The notes: generated by a model not told the origin, from the sequence alone. 64,000 bases of DNA from an uncultured Gammaproteobacteria bacterium (GCA_903837345.1 CAILUG010000009.1:62001-126000); one strand, 5' to 3'. Shown: positions 34,872 through 44,596, numbered from the stretch's first letter. Translations and numbers: made by a program.

Positions 34872-37151
34872 ATGCTGCAGAACCTGCACAGCATCATGAC
34901 CGAAGTTAACGGAGCCCGCGATCTTGAGGCAACGCTGGATATTCTCGTGCGCAGCGTGCAGAAAGCGCTGGAAACGCGGGTATGTTCGGTTTATCTGCTT
35001 GATCGCAGCCTTGGCCGTTATGTGCTGATGGCGAGCCAGGGTCTTGATCCCGCCGCAGTCGGACGTGTCAGCCTATCGCCGCAGGAAGGTCTGGTGGGAC
35101 TGGTGGCGCAACGCGCCGAGCCGGTCAATCTCGACAACGCCAGCGCGCATCCGCGCTATCACTACATCCCGGAAACGCGCGAAGAAGAATACGAGTCCTT
35201 TCTGGGTGTGCCGGTGATCCATCACGCACAAGTGCTCGGCGTGCTGGTGGTGCAGCAAAAAGAGCGGCGCAAGTTCAACGCCGAAGACGAAGCCTTCCTG
35301 ATTACGTTGTCGGCGCAACTGGCGCCGGTGATTGCGCTGGCAGAATCCAAGGGCATGGTGCAGGGATTCACACCCTCCGGCAAACTTACCCGCGACCCGT
35401 TTTTCGATGGCGTGCCGGGCGCGCCTGGCGTGGTGATCGCACAGGCCATCACAGTGTTTGCGCCGGCCGATTTGTCGGTGATCCCGAATCGCAACTGCGC
35501 CGACATCAAGGCCGAGGTCAAATTCTTCAATGATTGTCTTGAGGCGGTACGGGTCGATATCAACGAACTCAAGATCAAGATCAAAGGCCAGTTGCGGCCG
35601 GAAGAGCGCGAGTTGTTCGATGCATATCTGCACATGCTCAGCGACAGCGCGCTGGGCGCGGAAGTGGTTTCACTGATTGAGCAAGGCAACTGGGCACAAG
35701 GTGCGCTGGCACAAGTGGCGCAGGCCCACATCAACAATTTTGCCAGCATCAACGATGACTACATGCGTGAGCGCGCCACCGACATCAAGGATCTGTGTTC
35801 GCGCGTGCTGTATTACCTGCAGGAACAGCAGAAAAAAACCCGCATTTATCCGCCGCGTTGCATCCTGATCTGCGAAGAACTCTCTGCTGCCATGCTGGCC
35901 GAAGTGCCGCGAGGCCAGCTGGTGGGCGTGGTATCAGCCGAAGGTTCCGCGCATTCGCATGTGGCGATTATTGCGCGGGCGATGGGCTTGCCGGCCGTGA
36001 TGGGCGTTGCCAATTTCCCGTTTGCCGAACTCGATGGGCACGAGGTGATACTCGATGGCCACAACGGCCGTGTTTACACCGACCCCACTGAAGAGATGCG
36101 CCACCGCTACCAGGAAATCGTGCGCGAAGAAGTGCAGTTGTCGGAAGAGCTGGACACCATCAAGGATTTGCCGTGTGAAACCACTGACGGCCATCGCGTG
36201 CAGTTGTGGGTGAACACCGGGCTGTTGACCGATGTATTGCGTTCCCGCGAACGCGGCGCAGAAGGCATTGGTTTGTTCCGCACCGAAGTGCCGTTCATGT
36301 TGCGCGAAAGTTTCCCCACTGAACGCGAGCAAATGGAAATCTACCGTGATCAGCTCGCCGCTTTCCATCCGAAGGTGGTAACAATGCGCACGCTGGATAT
36401 CGGCGGCGACAAACCTTTGTCGTATTTCCCGATCAAGGAAGACAACCCGTTTCTGGGCTGGCGCGGCATCCGCGTCAGCATGGATCATCCCGAACTGTTC
36501 CTGAGCCAGGTGCGGGCGATGCTGCGCGCCAGTGTCGGGCTCAACAACCTGCAGATCCTGTTGCCGATGATCAGCAATGTCGGCGAGATTGATACCTCCA
36601 ACATGCTGATCCGGCGTGCCCAGCGCGAATTGTTTGAAGAAGGCCATCCGGTGCAGATGCCGCCGATTGGCGTGATGATCGAAGTGCCGGCAATGGCGTG
36701 GCAGGTTGACGAGATCGTCAAACGTTGCGACTTTGTTTCGGTAGGCAGCAACGACCTGACCCAGTACATGCTGGCGGTGGATCGCAACAATCCGCGCGTA
36801 ACCAACCTGTTCTCCAATTTGCATCCGGCTGTGCTGCGCGTGATCAACAAAATTGCGCAGGAAGTCACCGCCGCCGGCAAGAAACTCAGCATTTGCGGCG
36901 AAATGGCCGGCAATCCGGTGGCATCCGTGCTGTTGATGGCGATGGGTTTCGATGTGCTGTCGATGAACGCCACCAACCTCTTGAAAGTGAAATCGATGAT
37001 TCGCGATATCAGCCTGGTGCAGGCCAAGGCGCTGCTGAAAGAGGCTTTGCTGCAGGAAGACACGGAAGCCGTGGTGAGTCTGCTTGAGCGTGAGCTGCAC
37101 GGTGCCGGCACCGGCCGCATTCTGCGCGAGGTGCGCGAAGGCCAGGACTGA
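34872..37151 (+). CDS. ptsP: Phosphoenolpyruvate-protein phosphotransferase PtsP (EI-Ntr) with GAF domain
   Basis: A 759-residue first enzyme of the nitrogen phosphotransferase system; it moves phosphate from PEP to NPr. An N-terminal GAF domain (about 1-165; LVRSVQKALETRVCSVYLLD) senses glutamine/2-oxoglutarate in homologues. The EI N-terminal domain follows, then the phosphorylated-His segment GSAHSHVAIIARAMGLPAV (about 357), and the PEP-binding TIM barrel with GLFRTEVPFM and SICGEMAGNPVAS. All domains are complete. It pairs with rppH. Confidence 0.95.
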   Translation: MLQNLHSIMTEVNGARDLEATLDILVRSVQKALETRVCSVYLLDRSLGRYVLMASQGLDPAAVGRVSLSPQEGLVGLVAQRAEPVNLDNASAHPRYHYIPETREEEYESFLGVPVIHHAQVLGVLVVQQKERRKFNAEDEAFLITLSAQLAPVIALAESKGMVQGFTPSGKLTRDPFFDGVPGAPGVVIAQAITVFAPADLSVIPNRNCADIKAEVKFFNDCLEAVRVDINELKIKIKGQLRPEERELFDAYLHMLSDSALGAEVVSLIEQGNWAQGALAQVAQAHINNFASINDDYMRERATDIKDLCSRVLYYLQEQQKKTRIYPPRCILICEELSAAMLAEVPRGQLVGVVSAEGSAHSHVAIIARAMGLPAVMGVANFPFAELDGHEVILDGHNGRVYTDPTEEMRHRYQEIVREEVQLSEELDTIKDLPCETTDGHRVQLWVNTGLLTDVLRSRERGAEGIGLFRTEVPFMLRESFPTEREQMEIYRDQLAAFHPKVVTMRTLDIGGDKPLSYFPIKEDNPFLGWRGIRVSMDHPELFLSQVRAMLRASVGLNNLQILLPMISNVGEIDTSNMLIRRAQRELFEEGHPVQMPPIGVMIEVPAMAWQVDEIVKRCDFVSVGSNDLTQYMLAVDRNNPRVTNLFSNLHPAVLRVINKIAQEVTAAGKKLSICGEMAGNPVASVLLMAMGFDVLSMNATNLLKVKSMIRDISLVQAKALLKEALLQEDTEAVVSLLERELHGAGTGRILREVREGQD

Positions 37152-37199
37152 TCCAGCTCAAACCAGACCCCGGTTTTCCAGAGTCTAATCAGACTGGCG

Positions 37200-37222
37200 C
37201 TTGACCTTCCTCCATGGTCAAG
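37200..37222 (+). promoter_or_regulatory. CueR-type operator in the copA promoter
   Basis: CTTGACC (37200-37206) and GGTCAAG (37216-37222) form a 7-bp perfect inverted repeat around TTCCTCCAT. TTGACC doubles as a -35 element, which matches the MerR/CueR operator style (E. coli copA has CTTGACCTTCC). A -10 would fall near 37225-37236 with the long spacer typical of MerR control. The cueR-like gene at 39457 is the obvious regulator. Confidence 0.7.
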
Positions 37223-37260
37223 GCTGAAGCTGATGCAACCGTGTCAACCAGGAGCCAACC

Positions 37261-39453
37261 ATGAAAACCCAGACGGAATCTTCATCACTCACGCTCGATG
37301 TCACCGGCATGTCGTGTGCGTCATGCGTGGCGCATATCGAAAAGGCGCTCAATAAGGTGCCTGGCGTGACGCAAGCCAGTGTCAATCTCGCCACCGAAAG
37401 CGCCAGCGTGCAAGGCCAGGCGCTGCAAGGCGAAGCGCTGGTGGCGGCAGTGGAAAATGCCGGCTATCACGCCAGTGTGAGAACCGACGCAAAAAAGCCG
37501 GTAACCGCTCAGGGGAGTAATCCTGAGCGGAACCAGTTTCTGCTGGCCGCGTTGCTGACACTGCCATTGCTGTATCCGATGGTGCTCAGCTGGTTCGGTC
37601 AGCACGTGATGTGGAACGGCTATTTGCAACTGGCGCTGGCTTCCCCGGTGCAGTGGTGGTGTGGCCGCCGCTTCTATATCGGCAGTTTCAAGGCACTGCG
37701 CAGCGGCACTGCCAACATGGATACGCTGGTGACGCTGGGCACTTTTGCTGCCTATGGACTCTCGCTGTTTCATTTGCTCAGTGGCAACAGCGGCATGGAT
37801 GCGCTGTATTTCGAAGCATCCGCCGTCATCATCACGCTCATCCTGCTCGGCAAATGGCTGGAGGCGCGCGCCAAACAACAAACCACTGCCGCGATCCGGG
37901 CGCTGCAGGCATTGAGTCCTGAGCGCGCCAGCGTCATGCGTGCCGGTGTGGAAAGTGAAGTTGCCATCGAAGATTTGCGTATCGGTGACGAGCTGGTAAT
38001 TCGCCCGGGTGAGCGCGTGGCAGCTGATGGCGAAATCCTGAAGGGCCGCAGCCAGCTGGATGAAGCACTGATCACCGGTGAAAGCGCACCGGTACTGCGG
38101 GAACCCGGCATGCAGGTGATTGGCGGTTCCATCAATCTTGATGGGCAGCTGCATGTGCGAGTGAGCGCGATCGGCACGGAAACCACCTTGGCCCGCATCA
38201 TTCGTCTGGTGGAAAACGCGCAAGCGAAAAAAGCGCCGATTCAGCGAGTGGCCGACAAGGTTAGCGGCGTGATGGTGCCAATCGTGATTTTGATCGCTGC
38301 CGTTACCTGGCTGGCGTGGGGTCTCTGGGCAGGGGATTGGGCACAAGCCACCATCAATGCGGTCTCGGTACTGGTGATTGCCTGTCCTTGTGCGCTCGGC
38401 CTGGCTACGCCGGCGGCGTTGATGGCGGGAACCGGTGTGGCTGCCCAAAGCGGCATCCTGATCCGCGATGCCGAAGCACTGGAGAATGCACAGGCGATAA
38501 CCGTGGTAGCGTTTGACAAGACTGGCACCCTCACTGAAGGTAAACCCCGTGTAGTTCGCACGGTGGCATTTGACGGCAACGACCGGCAATTGCTGGCTCA
38601 GGTAGCCGCAGTGCAACAAGGCAGCGAACATCCGCTGGCACAGGCAGTGCTGCAAGCAGCGGCCAACATTGATAGTAAAGGGGTTATCGCCTCTGATCTG
38701 CGGGCACTGGCGGGCCGCGGGGTGTCTGCACTGGTGGATGGCAAACAATTCTGGTTTGGCAATCAGCGCCTGATGGAAGAGCTGGGCTTCGCCGCAGAGC
38801 TGTTGGCGACACGCGCGCAAGAATCTGCCAGCAAAGGCTATACCTTGTCATGGGCGGCAGTTGAATCCGGAGGCAACAAGCAATTGCTCGGCTTGCTGCA
38901 ATTCCAGGACACCGTGCGTGCCACCGCGAAACAAGCCGTGGATCAATTACGGGCACTCGGCATCCGCACGCTGATGGTAAGTGGCGACAACCAGGCCAGC
39001 GCCGAAGCCATCGCCAAAGTCATCGGCCTCGATGAGGTTCGCGCCAATGTGCTGCCGGAATTCAAGGCCCAGGTGATCAGCGAGCTGCAGAAACAAGGCG
39101 CCAGAGTGGCGATGGTGGGTGACGGCATCAACGATGCGCCGGCACTGGCCACCGCCGATGTCGGTATCGCAATGGGCGCCGGCACCGATGTGGCGATGCA
39201 AACTGCCGGCATCACACTGATGCAGAGCGACCCGCTGCGGGTAGCCGATGCCATAGCCATTTCGCGACATACCTACCGCAAAATCCGGCAGAACCTGTTC
39301 TGGGCCTTTGCCTATAATATGCTGGGTATTCCGCTGGCAGCTTTCGGCATGCTGAACCCGATGCTGGCCGGGGCGTTGATGGCGTTCAGCAGCGTCAGTG
39401 TGGTCACCAATGCAGTGTTGCTGCGTTACTGGCGCCCGACAAATTCCAGGTGA
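37261..39453 (+). CDS. copA: Cu(I)-exporting P1B-type ATPase
   Basis: A 730-residue inner-membrane pump that expels Cu(I). One heavy-metal domain (GMSCASCVAHIEKAL, about 16-30) precedes the transmembrane region. It also has the membrane metal site CPCALG (about 374), phosphorylation motif DKTGTLT (about 419), the SEHPLA motif and the hinge GDGINDAPALA (about 620). The Cu-specific NA..Y and M..SS signatures of the last helices are present (FAYNMLGIPLAA, MAFSSVSVV). The regulator gene follows after 3 bp. Confidence 0.95.
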   Translation: MKTQTESSSLTLDVTGMSCASCVAHIEKALNKVPGVTQASVNLATESASVQGQALQGEALVAAVENAGYHASVRTDAKKPVTAQGSNPERNQFLLAALLTLPLLYPMVLSWFGQHVMWNGYLQLALASPVQWWCGRRFYIGSFKALRSGTANMDTLVTLGTFAAYGLSLFHLLSGNSGMDALYFEASAVIITLILLGKWLEARAKQQTTAAIRALQALSPERASVMRAGVESEVAIEDLRIGDELVIRPGERVAADGEILKGRSQLDEALITGESAPVLREPGMQVIGGSINLDGQLHVRVSAIGTETTLARIIRLVENAQAKKAPIQRVADKVSGVMVPIVILIAAVTWLAWGLWAGDWAQATINAVSVLVIACPCALGLATPAALMAGTGVAAQSGILIRDAEALENAQAITVVAFDKTGTLTEGKPRVVRTVAFDGNDRQLLAQVAAVQQGSEHPLAQAVLQAAANIDSKGVIASDLRALAGRGVSALVDGKQFWFGNQRLMEELGFAAELLATRAQESASKGYTLSWAAVESGGNKQLLGLLQFQDTVRATAKQAVDQLRALGIRTLMVSGDNQASAEAIAKVIGLDEVRANVLPEFKAQVISELQKQGARVAMVGDGINDAPALATADVGIAMGAGTDVAMQTAGITLMQSDPLRVADAIAISRHTYRKIRQNLFWAFAYNMLGIPLAAFGMLNPMLAGALMAFSSVSVVTNAVLLRYWRPTNSR

Positions 39454-39456
39454 AAC

Positions 39457-39909
39457 ATGGCACGAATCCAGATGATCAAGCCGGCTTTGGCACAAGCCCG
39501 CAGCCAAGGGCTGCTCAATATAGGTCAGGCGGCTGCAGCTTCCGGCGTCAGCGCCAAAAGCATTCGCCACTACGAAGAAAATGGTCTGATTCCGAAGGCC
39601 CGGCGCACCTTTGCCAACTACCGGCTCTATTCACAATCAGATGTGCACACCTTGCGCTTCATCAAAAGTGCCCGCTCGCTCGGTTTCTCGATTGCTGACA
39701 TCGCAAGGCTCCTGCAGCTGTGGCAAAACCAGAAGCGCAACAGTGCCGATGTGAAAAAACTGGCGTTGCAGCACGTTACGGAGCTGGAAACCAAAATCCG
39801 TGAAATGCAGAGCATGGCAGATACTCTCAAGCAGCTGGCCCACAGCTGTCATGGCGACTCGCGCCCGGACTGCCCGATCCTGCAAGACCTGGCCAATCAC
39901 TGCCACTAG
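39457..39909 (+). CDS. cueR: MerR-family copper-responsive regulator (CueR-like)
   Basis: A 150-residue dimeric activator that senses Cu(I) and untwists the copA promoter. The winged helix starts LNIGQAAAASGVSAKSIRHYEENGLI, unusually after about 20 extra N-terminal residues. The dimer helix and metal loop CHGDSRPDC (two Cys with seven residues between, as in CueR) follow. Lying downstream of copA in the same operon, it would regulate its own synthesis through the operator at 37200. Confidence 0.9.
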   Translation: MARIQMIKPALAQARSQGLLNIGQAAAASGVSAKSIRHYEENGLIPKARRTFANYRLYSQSDVHTLRFIKSARSLGFSIADIARLLQLWQNQKRNSADVKKLALQHVTELETKIREMQSMADTLKQLAHSCHGDSRPDCPILQDLANHCH

Positions 39910-39929
39910 CGAGGAATTTAGCGATGCTA

Positions 39930-40045
39930 GCTTAGTGGCTACTCCATGAAGATGGAGGGGGCCTCTGAGGCCATGGATGGCCGAAGGGAGCTACAGGGAC
40001 GTACTTGTGCGTGTCCCCGTAATCTTCATGGAGTAGCCACTAAGC
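39930..40045. repeat. 116-bp element with 24-bp perfect terminal inverted repeats
   Basis: The arms 39930-39953 (GCTTAGTGGCTACTCCATGA then AGAT) and 40022-40045 are exact reverse complements. Inside are a GGCCTCTGAGGCC hairpin and a GGGAC...GTCCC hairpin around GTACTTGTGCGT. The whole forms a cruciform or a very stable RNA stem. The inner phrase CATGGATGGCCGAAGGGAGC resembles dispersed intergenic repeats I recall from other gammaproteobacteria, so a MITE- or REP-like element is likely. It also could terminate the copA-cueR transcript. No second copy lies in this window. Confidence 0.75.
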
Positions 40046-40094
40046 GGACGCTATACTCTCATTCCAACGGCCCAACAAAGTTACCCATCGCCTC

Positions 40095-40889
40095 ATGATA
40101 GTCCTGCCAGAAATCGATCCCGTTGCCCTTGCCCTCGGCCCGCTCAAAATCCGCTGGTATGCCCTCACCTACCTGTTCGGCTTTGCCACGGTCTGGTGGC
40201 TGGGCAGCATGCGCGCGGCGCGGCCGGGTTCCGGCTGGACCCGGCAGCAGCTGGCCGATCTCATCACCAACGGCATGCTCGGCGTAATCCTGGGCGGCCG
40301 CATCGGCTACATCCTGTTCTACGATCTCGATGCCTACATCGCTGAACCCCTGCGCATGCTGAAATTGTGGGAAGGCGGGATGTCTTTTCATGGCGGCATG
40401 GTCGGCGTCATCATTGCGATGGCTGTCTATGCCCGCAGCATTGGCAAGAGCTTCATGGACGTGGCGGATTTCGTGGCGCCGCTGACGCCGATCGGGCTGG
40501 GTGCCGGCCGCATCGGCAACTTTATCAATGGCGAACTGTGGGGCCGCACCACCGATGTGCCATGGGCGATGGTATTCCCGCACGATCCTTCGCAATTGCC
40601 GCGGCATCCGTCGCAGCTCTACCAGTTTGTGCTGGAAGGCATCGTGTTATTCGTGCTGCTGTGGTGGTATTCCAGCAAGCCACGACCACGCTTTGCAGTG
40701 GGCGGCATGTTCATGCTTGGCTATGGCGCGCAGCGCATCCTGGTTGAATTCTTCCGCCAGCCTGATGCACAACTGAACTTCGTCATGTTCGAGTGGATGA
40801 CACGCGGCCAGCAACTGTCGATCGTGATGGTGCTGATCGGCATCGCCATCCTGTGGTGGGCCTATCGCAAGCCACCGGAGCCACGCTGA
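40095..40889 (+). CDS. lgt: Prolipoprotein diacylglyceryl transferase
   Basis: A 264-residue polytopic inner-membrane enzyme that transfers diacylglycerol from phosphatidylglycerol to the lipobox Cys of prolipoproteins. It contains [12 protein letters not shown], the HGG segment [11 protein letters not shown], and the Lgt signature [14 protein letters not shown] with its essential Arg. It ends with a transmembrane helix ([16 protein letters not shown]). The stop overlaps the thyA start, the same order as in E. coli. No clear Shine-Dalgarno precedes ATG 40095. Confidence 0.95.
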   Translation: MIVLPEIDPVALALGPLKIRWYALTYLFGFATVWWLGSMRAARPGSGWTRQQLADLITNGMLGVILGGRIGYILFYDLDAYIAEPLRMLKLWEGGMSFHGGMVGVIIAMAVYARSIGKSFMDVADFVAPLTPIGLGAGRIGNFINGELWGRTTDVPWAMVFPHDPSQLPRHPSQLYQFVLEGIVLFVLLWWYSSKPRPRFAVGGMFMLGYGAQRILVEFFRQPDAQLNFVMFEWMTRGQQLSIVMVLIGIAILWWAYRKPPEPR

Positions 40890-41683
40890 TGCAGCAATAT
40901 CTCGATTTGATGCGTCACATTCTTGCCGAGGGCGTGCGCAAGGAAGATCGCACCGGCACCGGCACCTTGTCAGTGTTCGGGCATCAGATGCGTTTCAATC
41001 TGGAGCAGGGCTTTCCGCTCGTCACCACCAAGAAACTGCATCTGCGCTCGATCATCCATGAGTTGCTGTGGTTTCTTACCGGCGACACCAACATCAAATA
41101 CCTGCAAGACCACGGCGTCAGCATCTGGGACGAGTGGGCCGATGAAAACGGTGATCTCGGCCCGGTCTACGGTCGCCAGTGGCGCGCCTGGCCCGGCAAG
41201 GACGGCACCAGCATCGACCAGATCAGCAAGGTGTTGCACAGCATCAAAACCAATCCTGATTCACGCCGTCACATGGTGGTGGCCTACAACCCCACCTTTG
41301 TTGATGAGATGGCGCTGCCGCCCTGTCACTCACTGTTCCAGTTCCATGTCGCCAATGGCAAGCTGTCGTGCCAGCTGTATCAGCGCTCTGCCGATACTTT
41401 CCTTGGCGTGCCGTTCAACATTGCCTCCTATGCTTTACTGACTTACATGATCGCGCAGCAGTGTGATCTGGGTGTGGGCGATTTCGTGTGGACCGGCGGC
41501 GACACACATCTGTATTCAAATCACATGGAACAAGTGCAAACCCAGTTGGCACGCAAGCCCTATCCGTTGCCAACACTGAAGATCAAACGCAAACCAGCCA
41601 GTTTGTTTGAATACCAGTTTGAAGATTTCGAAATCGTGAACTATCAGTGTCATCCCCATATTTCAGCGCCGGTGGCAGTATGA
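40889..41683 (+). CDS. thyA: Thymidylate synthase
   Basis: A 264-residue enzyme converting dUMP and methylene-tetrahydrofolate to dTMP and dihydrofolate. It contains [18 protein letters not shown], the catalytic Cys in [12 protein letters not shown], and [20 protein letters not shown]. The length is identical to E. coli ThyA. ATG 40889 follows CCGGAG and overlaps the lgt stop; upstream in-frame starts inside lgt were rejected. It is followed by folA with an ATGA overlap, coupling dTMP synthesis to folate recycling. Confidence 0.96.
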   Translation: MQQYLDLMRHILAEGVRKEDRTGTGTLSVFGHQMRFNLEQGFPLVTTKKLHLRSIIHELLWFLTGDTNIKYLQDHGVSIWDEWADENGDLGPVYGRQWRAWPGKDGTSIDQISKVLHSIKTNPDSRRHMVVAYNPTFVDEMALPPCHSLFQFHVANGKLSCQLYQRSADTFLGVPFNIASYALLTYMIAQQCDLGVGDFVWTGGDTHLYSNHMEQVQTQLARKPYPLPTLKIKRKPASLFEYQFEDFEIVNYQCHPHISAPVAV

Positions 41684-42189
41684 GCAAGATGAAAGTCGCT
41701 TTCGTTGTCGCGATGGCGCGCAATCGTGCAATCGGCTTCCGCAACAGAATGCCGTGGCATCTGCCGGACGAACTCAAGTATTTCAAAAAAGTCACGCTCG
41801 GCAAGCCGGTAGTGATGGGGCGCAATACCTATGAGTCGATTGGCCATCCGCTGCCGGGCCGTCCCAATATCGTGATCACCCGCAATACTTCCTACGCTGC
41901 CCCGGGCATCACGGTGGTTAATTCGCTGACAGCAGCACTGGCTGCTGCGCAAACACTGCTGACACCAGAGCAACAGGAAGTGATGGTGATTGGCGGTGCG
42001 CAAATATTTGAAGAAGCCATGCCGATGGCGGATCGCTTGTATCTGACCGAGGTCGAGGCCGAGCCACAAGCAGACGTGTTCTTCCCCGACTTCAAGCGCA
42101 GTGAGTGGCATGAATCGTTGCGTGAACATCATGCAGCCAATGAAAAAAATCCTTTTGCCTACAGCGTTATGGTGTTGGACAAGCAGTAA
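41680..42189 (+). CDS. folA: Dihydrofolate reductase
   Basis: A 169-residue enzyme that regenerates tetrahydrofolate from the dihydrofolate made by ThyA. The N-terminal [28 protein letters not shown]-like strand-loop is classic, split here as [16 protein letters not shown]. It also has [12 protein letters not shown] and [22 protein letters not shown]. The acidic catalytic residue is the Asp in LPDE. The ATG overlaps the thyA stop. Confidence 0.96.
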   Translation: MSKMKVAFVVAMARNRAIGFRNRMPWHLPDELKYFKKVTLGKPVVMGRNTYESIGHPLPGRPNIVITRNTSYAAPGITVVNSLTAALAAAQTLLTPEQQEVMVIGGAQIFEEAMPMADRLYLTEVEAEPQADVFFPDFKRSEWHESLREHHAANEKNPFAYSVMVLDKQ

Positions 42190-42240
42190 AGTTCAGTAGC
42201 AAGCAATAACCAGAACTGTGTTCAGCACAGTCGTGCAAGA

Positions 42241-42249
42241 GGGGGGGGG
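42241..42249 (+). repeat. Homopolymeric 9-G tract just upstream of an FAD hydroxylase gene
   Basis: Nine consecutive G lie 7 bp before the preferred GTG start at 42257 and form part of its ribosome-binding region. They are also inside the alternative reading frame from GTG 42218. Such tracts slip during replication and can vary expression. Confidence 0.85.
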
Positions 42250-42256
42250 AAGACCT

Positions 42257-43786
42257 GTGAACCAACGTTCCGTTCCTGTTCTTATCGTCGGCAGCGGCGC
42301 CGCCGGCAGCATGCTGGCACTTGAGCTCGCGCGCTTCGGCGTAGAGTTTCGTTGTGTTGATCGCCTGCCTGAGCCCTCGCGTTATTCACGCGCCGTTACC
42401 GTGCATGCCCGCACACTGGAGATGCTGGATCGCATCAATGCCTCCCTGATCACCCGCTTCATGCGGCGCGGCGTGCACAGCCCCGGTTATGTGATGCATT
42501 TTGTCGATGGTGCCGGCAAGCGCAGCGAAGTGCGGCCGGGTCTCGATTTCACGCATTTGTCGTCGCGTTACCAGATGTTGCTGCTGCACAGCCAGGATGA
42601 AACCGAAGCTCATCTGCGCGATTTCCTGAAAGAAGCCTATGGCCGCACGGCCGAATGGGGCGTTACCTGTTCGCAAGTGGTGCAGGAGGCCGATGGTGTG
42701 CTGGCCACACTGCAACACGCTGATGGTCGTGAAGAACAAGTGCACTGCCAGTATCTGGTAGCTGCCGACGGTGGCAACTCGCGTATCCGTCAGCAACTGG
42801 ACTGGAAAAAAGACGGCAGCGATTACGCCGGCACCGTGCTGCAGAATCTCGATGTGTTCCTGCACGACTTTCCCGACCAGCATGACTGGGTGCACTACTG
42901 CATGGGCCCCGGTCATTTCGTGATGGTGGTGCAACTTCCCGGCGGCTATTTCCGTCTGCTGATGAGCCAGCCGGCCGACAAGGCGGATGCTGCCGAAGTT
43001 CCACAAAAGGTTTTCAGTGACATCCTTGCGCAGCACTTCGACGGCATCCGCATGGGCGACACCGTGTGGCATTCACGCTGGGGCAGCCGCATACATCTGG
43101 CGCACAGTTACCGCCAGGGCAACGTGTTTCTGGCCGGCGATGCGGCGCATGTGCATTCCACTGCCGGTGGCCAGGGCATGAACTGCTGCATGCAGGATGC
43201 GTACAATCTGGGCTGGAAACTTGCTTACGTATTGCAAGGTCTCGCAGCGCCTGCGCTGCTCGACACTTACGAAAGTGAACGCAAGCCGATAGGCAGCCAG
43301 GTGATTGCCGCAGCTTCTGCCATTCATGAATTGTTCATGGCCGGCCGCAGCAGTGACGCTGCCCAGCTGCTGGCGCTGCAGGCATCCGGCAAATTGCAGG
43401 CACTGGTTGGGCAGGTCAGTGGCCTCGATTATCACTATCGCTCGCCCGACCATAACGCCGCCGGGCTGCAAGCCGGCGACCGCATGCCGGATCTGCAATT
43501 GCTGGACGGCCGCTTGTATGAGCTGAGCCGGCACACACGCTTTACCCTGCTGCTGGCGTCGCCAACAGTGCCCGACAACAAACAACGCACCATGCTCAAG
43601 ACCCTGGTGCAAAAATATTCCCATAGTCTGCAACTGCTGGAGCTCAATGCGGCGCCAGCACAATTTCTGCAAGACGACGCTGCCTGCCTCTACCTGATCC
43701 GCCCCGATGGCTATCTTGCGCTGCGGACAACAGCATCCGATGCAACCAGGCTGTTGCAGTGGTGCCAGGCTAATCTGCGAAGTTAG
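42257..43786 (+). CDS. FAD-dependent aromatic hydroxylase (PHBH/phenol monooxygenase type)
   Basis: A class A flavoprotein monooxygenase of 509 residues. It has the FAD-binding VLIVGSGAAGSMLALELARF, the DG motif YLVAADGGNSRIRQQL, and GDAAHVHSTAGGQGMNCCMQ. A C-terminal thioredoxin-like domain (about 400-509) is as in TfdB/PheA-type phenol hydroxylases. It would hydroxylate a phenolic or polyketide ring with NAD(P)H and O2. GTG 42257 was preferred because the poly-G/AAG provides a ribosome-binding site; GTG 42218 would add 13 residues. The substrate is unknown. Confidence 0.85.
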   Translation: MNQRSVPVLIVGSGAAGSMLALELARFGVEFRCVDRLPEPSRYSRAVTVHARTLEMLDRINASLITRFMRRGVHSPGYVMHFVDGAGKRSEVRPGLDFTHLSSRYQMLLLHSQDETEAHLRDFLKEAYGRTAEWGVTCSQVVQEADGVLATLQHADGREEQVHCQYLVAADGGNSRIRQQLDWKKDGSDYAGTVLQNLDVFLHDFPDQHDWVHYCMGPGHFVMVVQLPGGYFRLLMSQPADKADAAEVPQKVFSDILAQHFDGIRMGDTVWHSRWGSRIHLAHSYRQGNVFLAGDAAHVHSTAGGQGMNCCMQDAYNLGWKLAYVLQGLAAPALLDTYESERKPIGSQVIAAASAIHELFMAGRSSDAAQLLALQASGKLQALVGQVSGLDYHYRSPDHNAAGLQAGDRMPDLQLLDGRLYELSRHTRFTLLLASPTVPDNKQRTMLKTLVQKYSHSLQLLELNAAPAQFLQDDAACLYLIRPDGYLALRTTASDATRLLQWCQANLRS

Positions 43787-43855
43787 CATGAAGTCATGAG
43801 CGTTTTGCCCTGCCGGTGCGGTACAGTAGCTGCTGGCACCCGACCGGACCCGGCA

Positions 43856-44476
43856 ATGAACAAGCGCATCACCGAACTCAATGAGCAGATCAAGGCGCTG
43901 GAAAATGAAGTAATGGCGGAAGTACAGCGTATCCGCATCCACACCTATGAGATCCGTGATCGCACCATTCACTTTGAAGAAGATGTGAAGCAACGCAACA
44001 AGGCGCAGCTGGTGCGAGCGCTGACCTATCTGCGCACATCGAAGCTCAAACACATAGCCATTTCCCCTGTCATCTGGCTATGCGTGATACCGGCAGTATT
44101 GATGGATCTGACGGTATCACTGTACCAGGCCGTGTGTTTTCCGGTTTATGGTATTCCCAAAGCCAGGCGCAGCGACTACATCGTCATCGACCGTCACTAC
44201 CTCGGCTATCTCAACGTGATTGAGAAACTCAACTGTCTGTACTGCAGCTATTTCAACGGCTTGATGTCGTACGTGCGTGAGGTTGCCGGCCGCACCGAGC
44301 AATACTGGTGCCCGATCAAGCATGCGGTGCAACTCAAGAGCAAGCACAGCCGCTATGACCGCTTTGCCGAATACGGCGACGGCGCAGAATACCGTCAGCA
44401 GCAACCCGGTCTGCGCAAGGATTTTGGCGACTTGCAAAGGGACAAAACACCGCCCGACGAAGGTTCTTCACCCTGA
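43856..44476 (+). CDS. Conserved membrane-associated protein of unknown function
   Basis: A 206-residue protein. The first 60 residues form a charged helix or coiled coil (ITELNEQIKALENEVMAEVQ). One or two hydrophobic segments follow (HIAISPVIWLCVIPAVLMDLTVSL). A conserved-looking Cys-containing block has NCLYCSYFNGLMSYVREVAG and EQYWCPIKHA. The paired Cys pattern suggests metal or disulfide chemistry, but no function is known to me. ATG 43796 would add 20 residues. Confidence 0.65.
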   Translation: MNKRITELNEQIKALENEVMAEVQRIRIHTYEIRDRTIHFEEDVKQRNKAQLVRALTYLRTSKLKHIAISPVIWLCVIPAVLMDLTVSLYQAVCFPVYGIPKARRSDYIVIDRHYLGYLNVIEKLNCLYCSYFNGLMSYVREVAGRTEQYWCPIKHAVQLKSKHSRYDRFAEYGDGAEYRQQQPGLRKDFGDLQRDKTPPDEGSSP

Positions 44477-44596
44477 TATCCTGACTTTTTGGTGACGGGT
44501 GGCGGAGTTCCTTTATTGGATTTACATCAGCAACTTCCTGACAGAGAATCGGCCAATCGATGCTTACCTGTACAAGCGACAACAGAGAGTGAACAC

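Noticed and set aside
35934-37100. A 388-codon minus-strand frame opposite ptsP
   Set aside because: ptsP is intact and recognisable; the opposite frame has no signature.
37321-38820. A 499-codon minus-strand frame opposite copA
   Set aside because: copA on the plus strand is complete with all P-type ATPase motifs; the opposite frame encodes His/Gln-rich sequence without family features.
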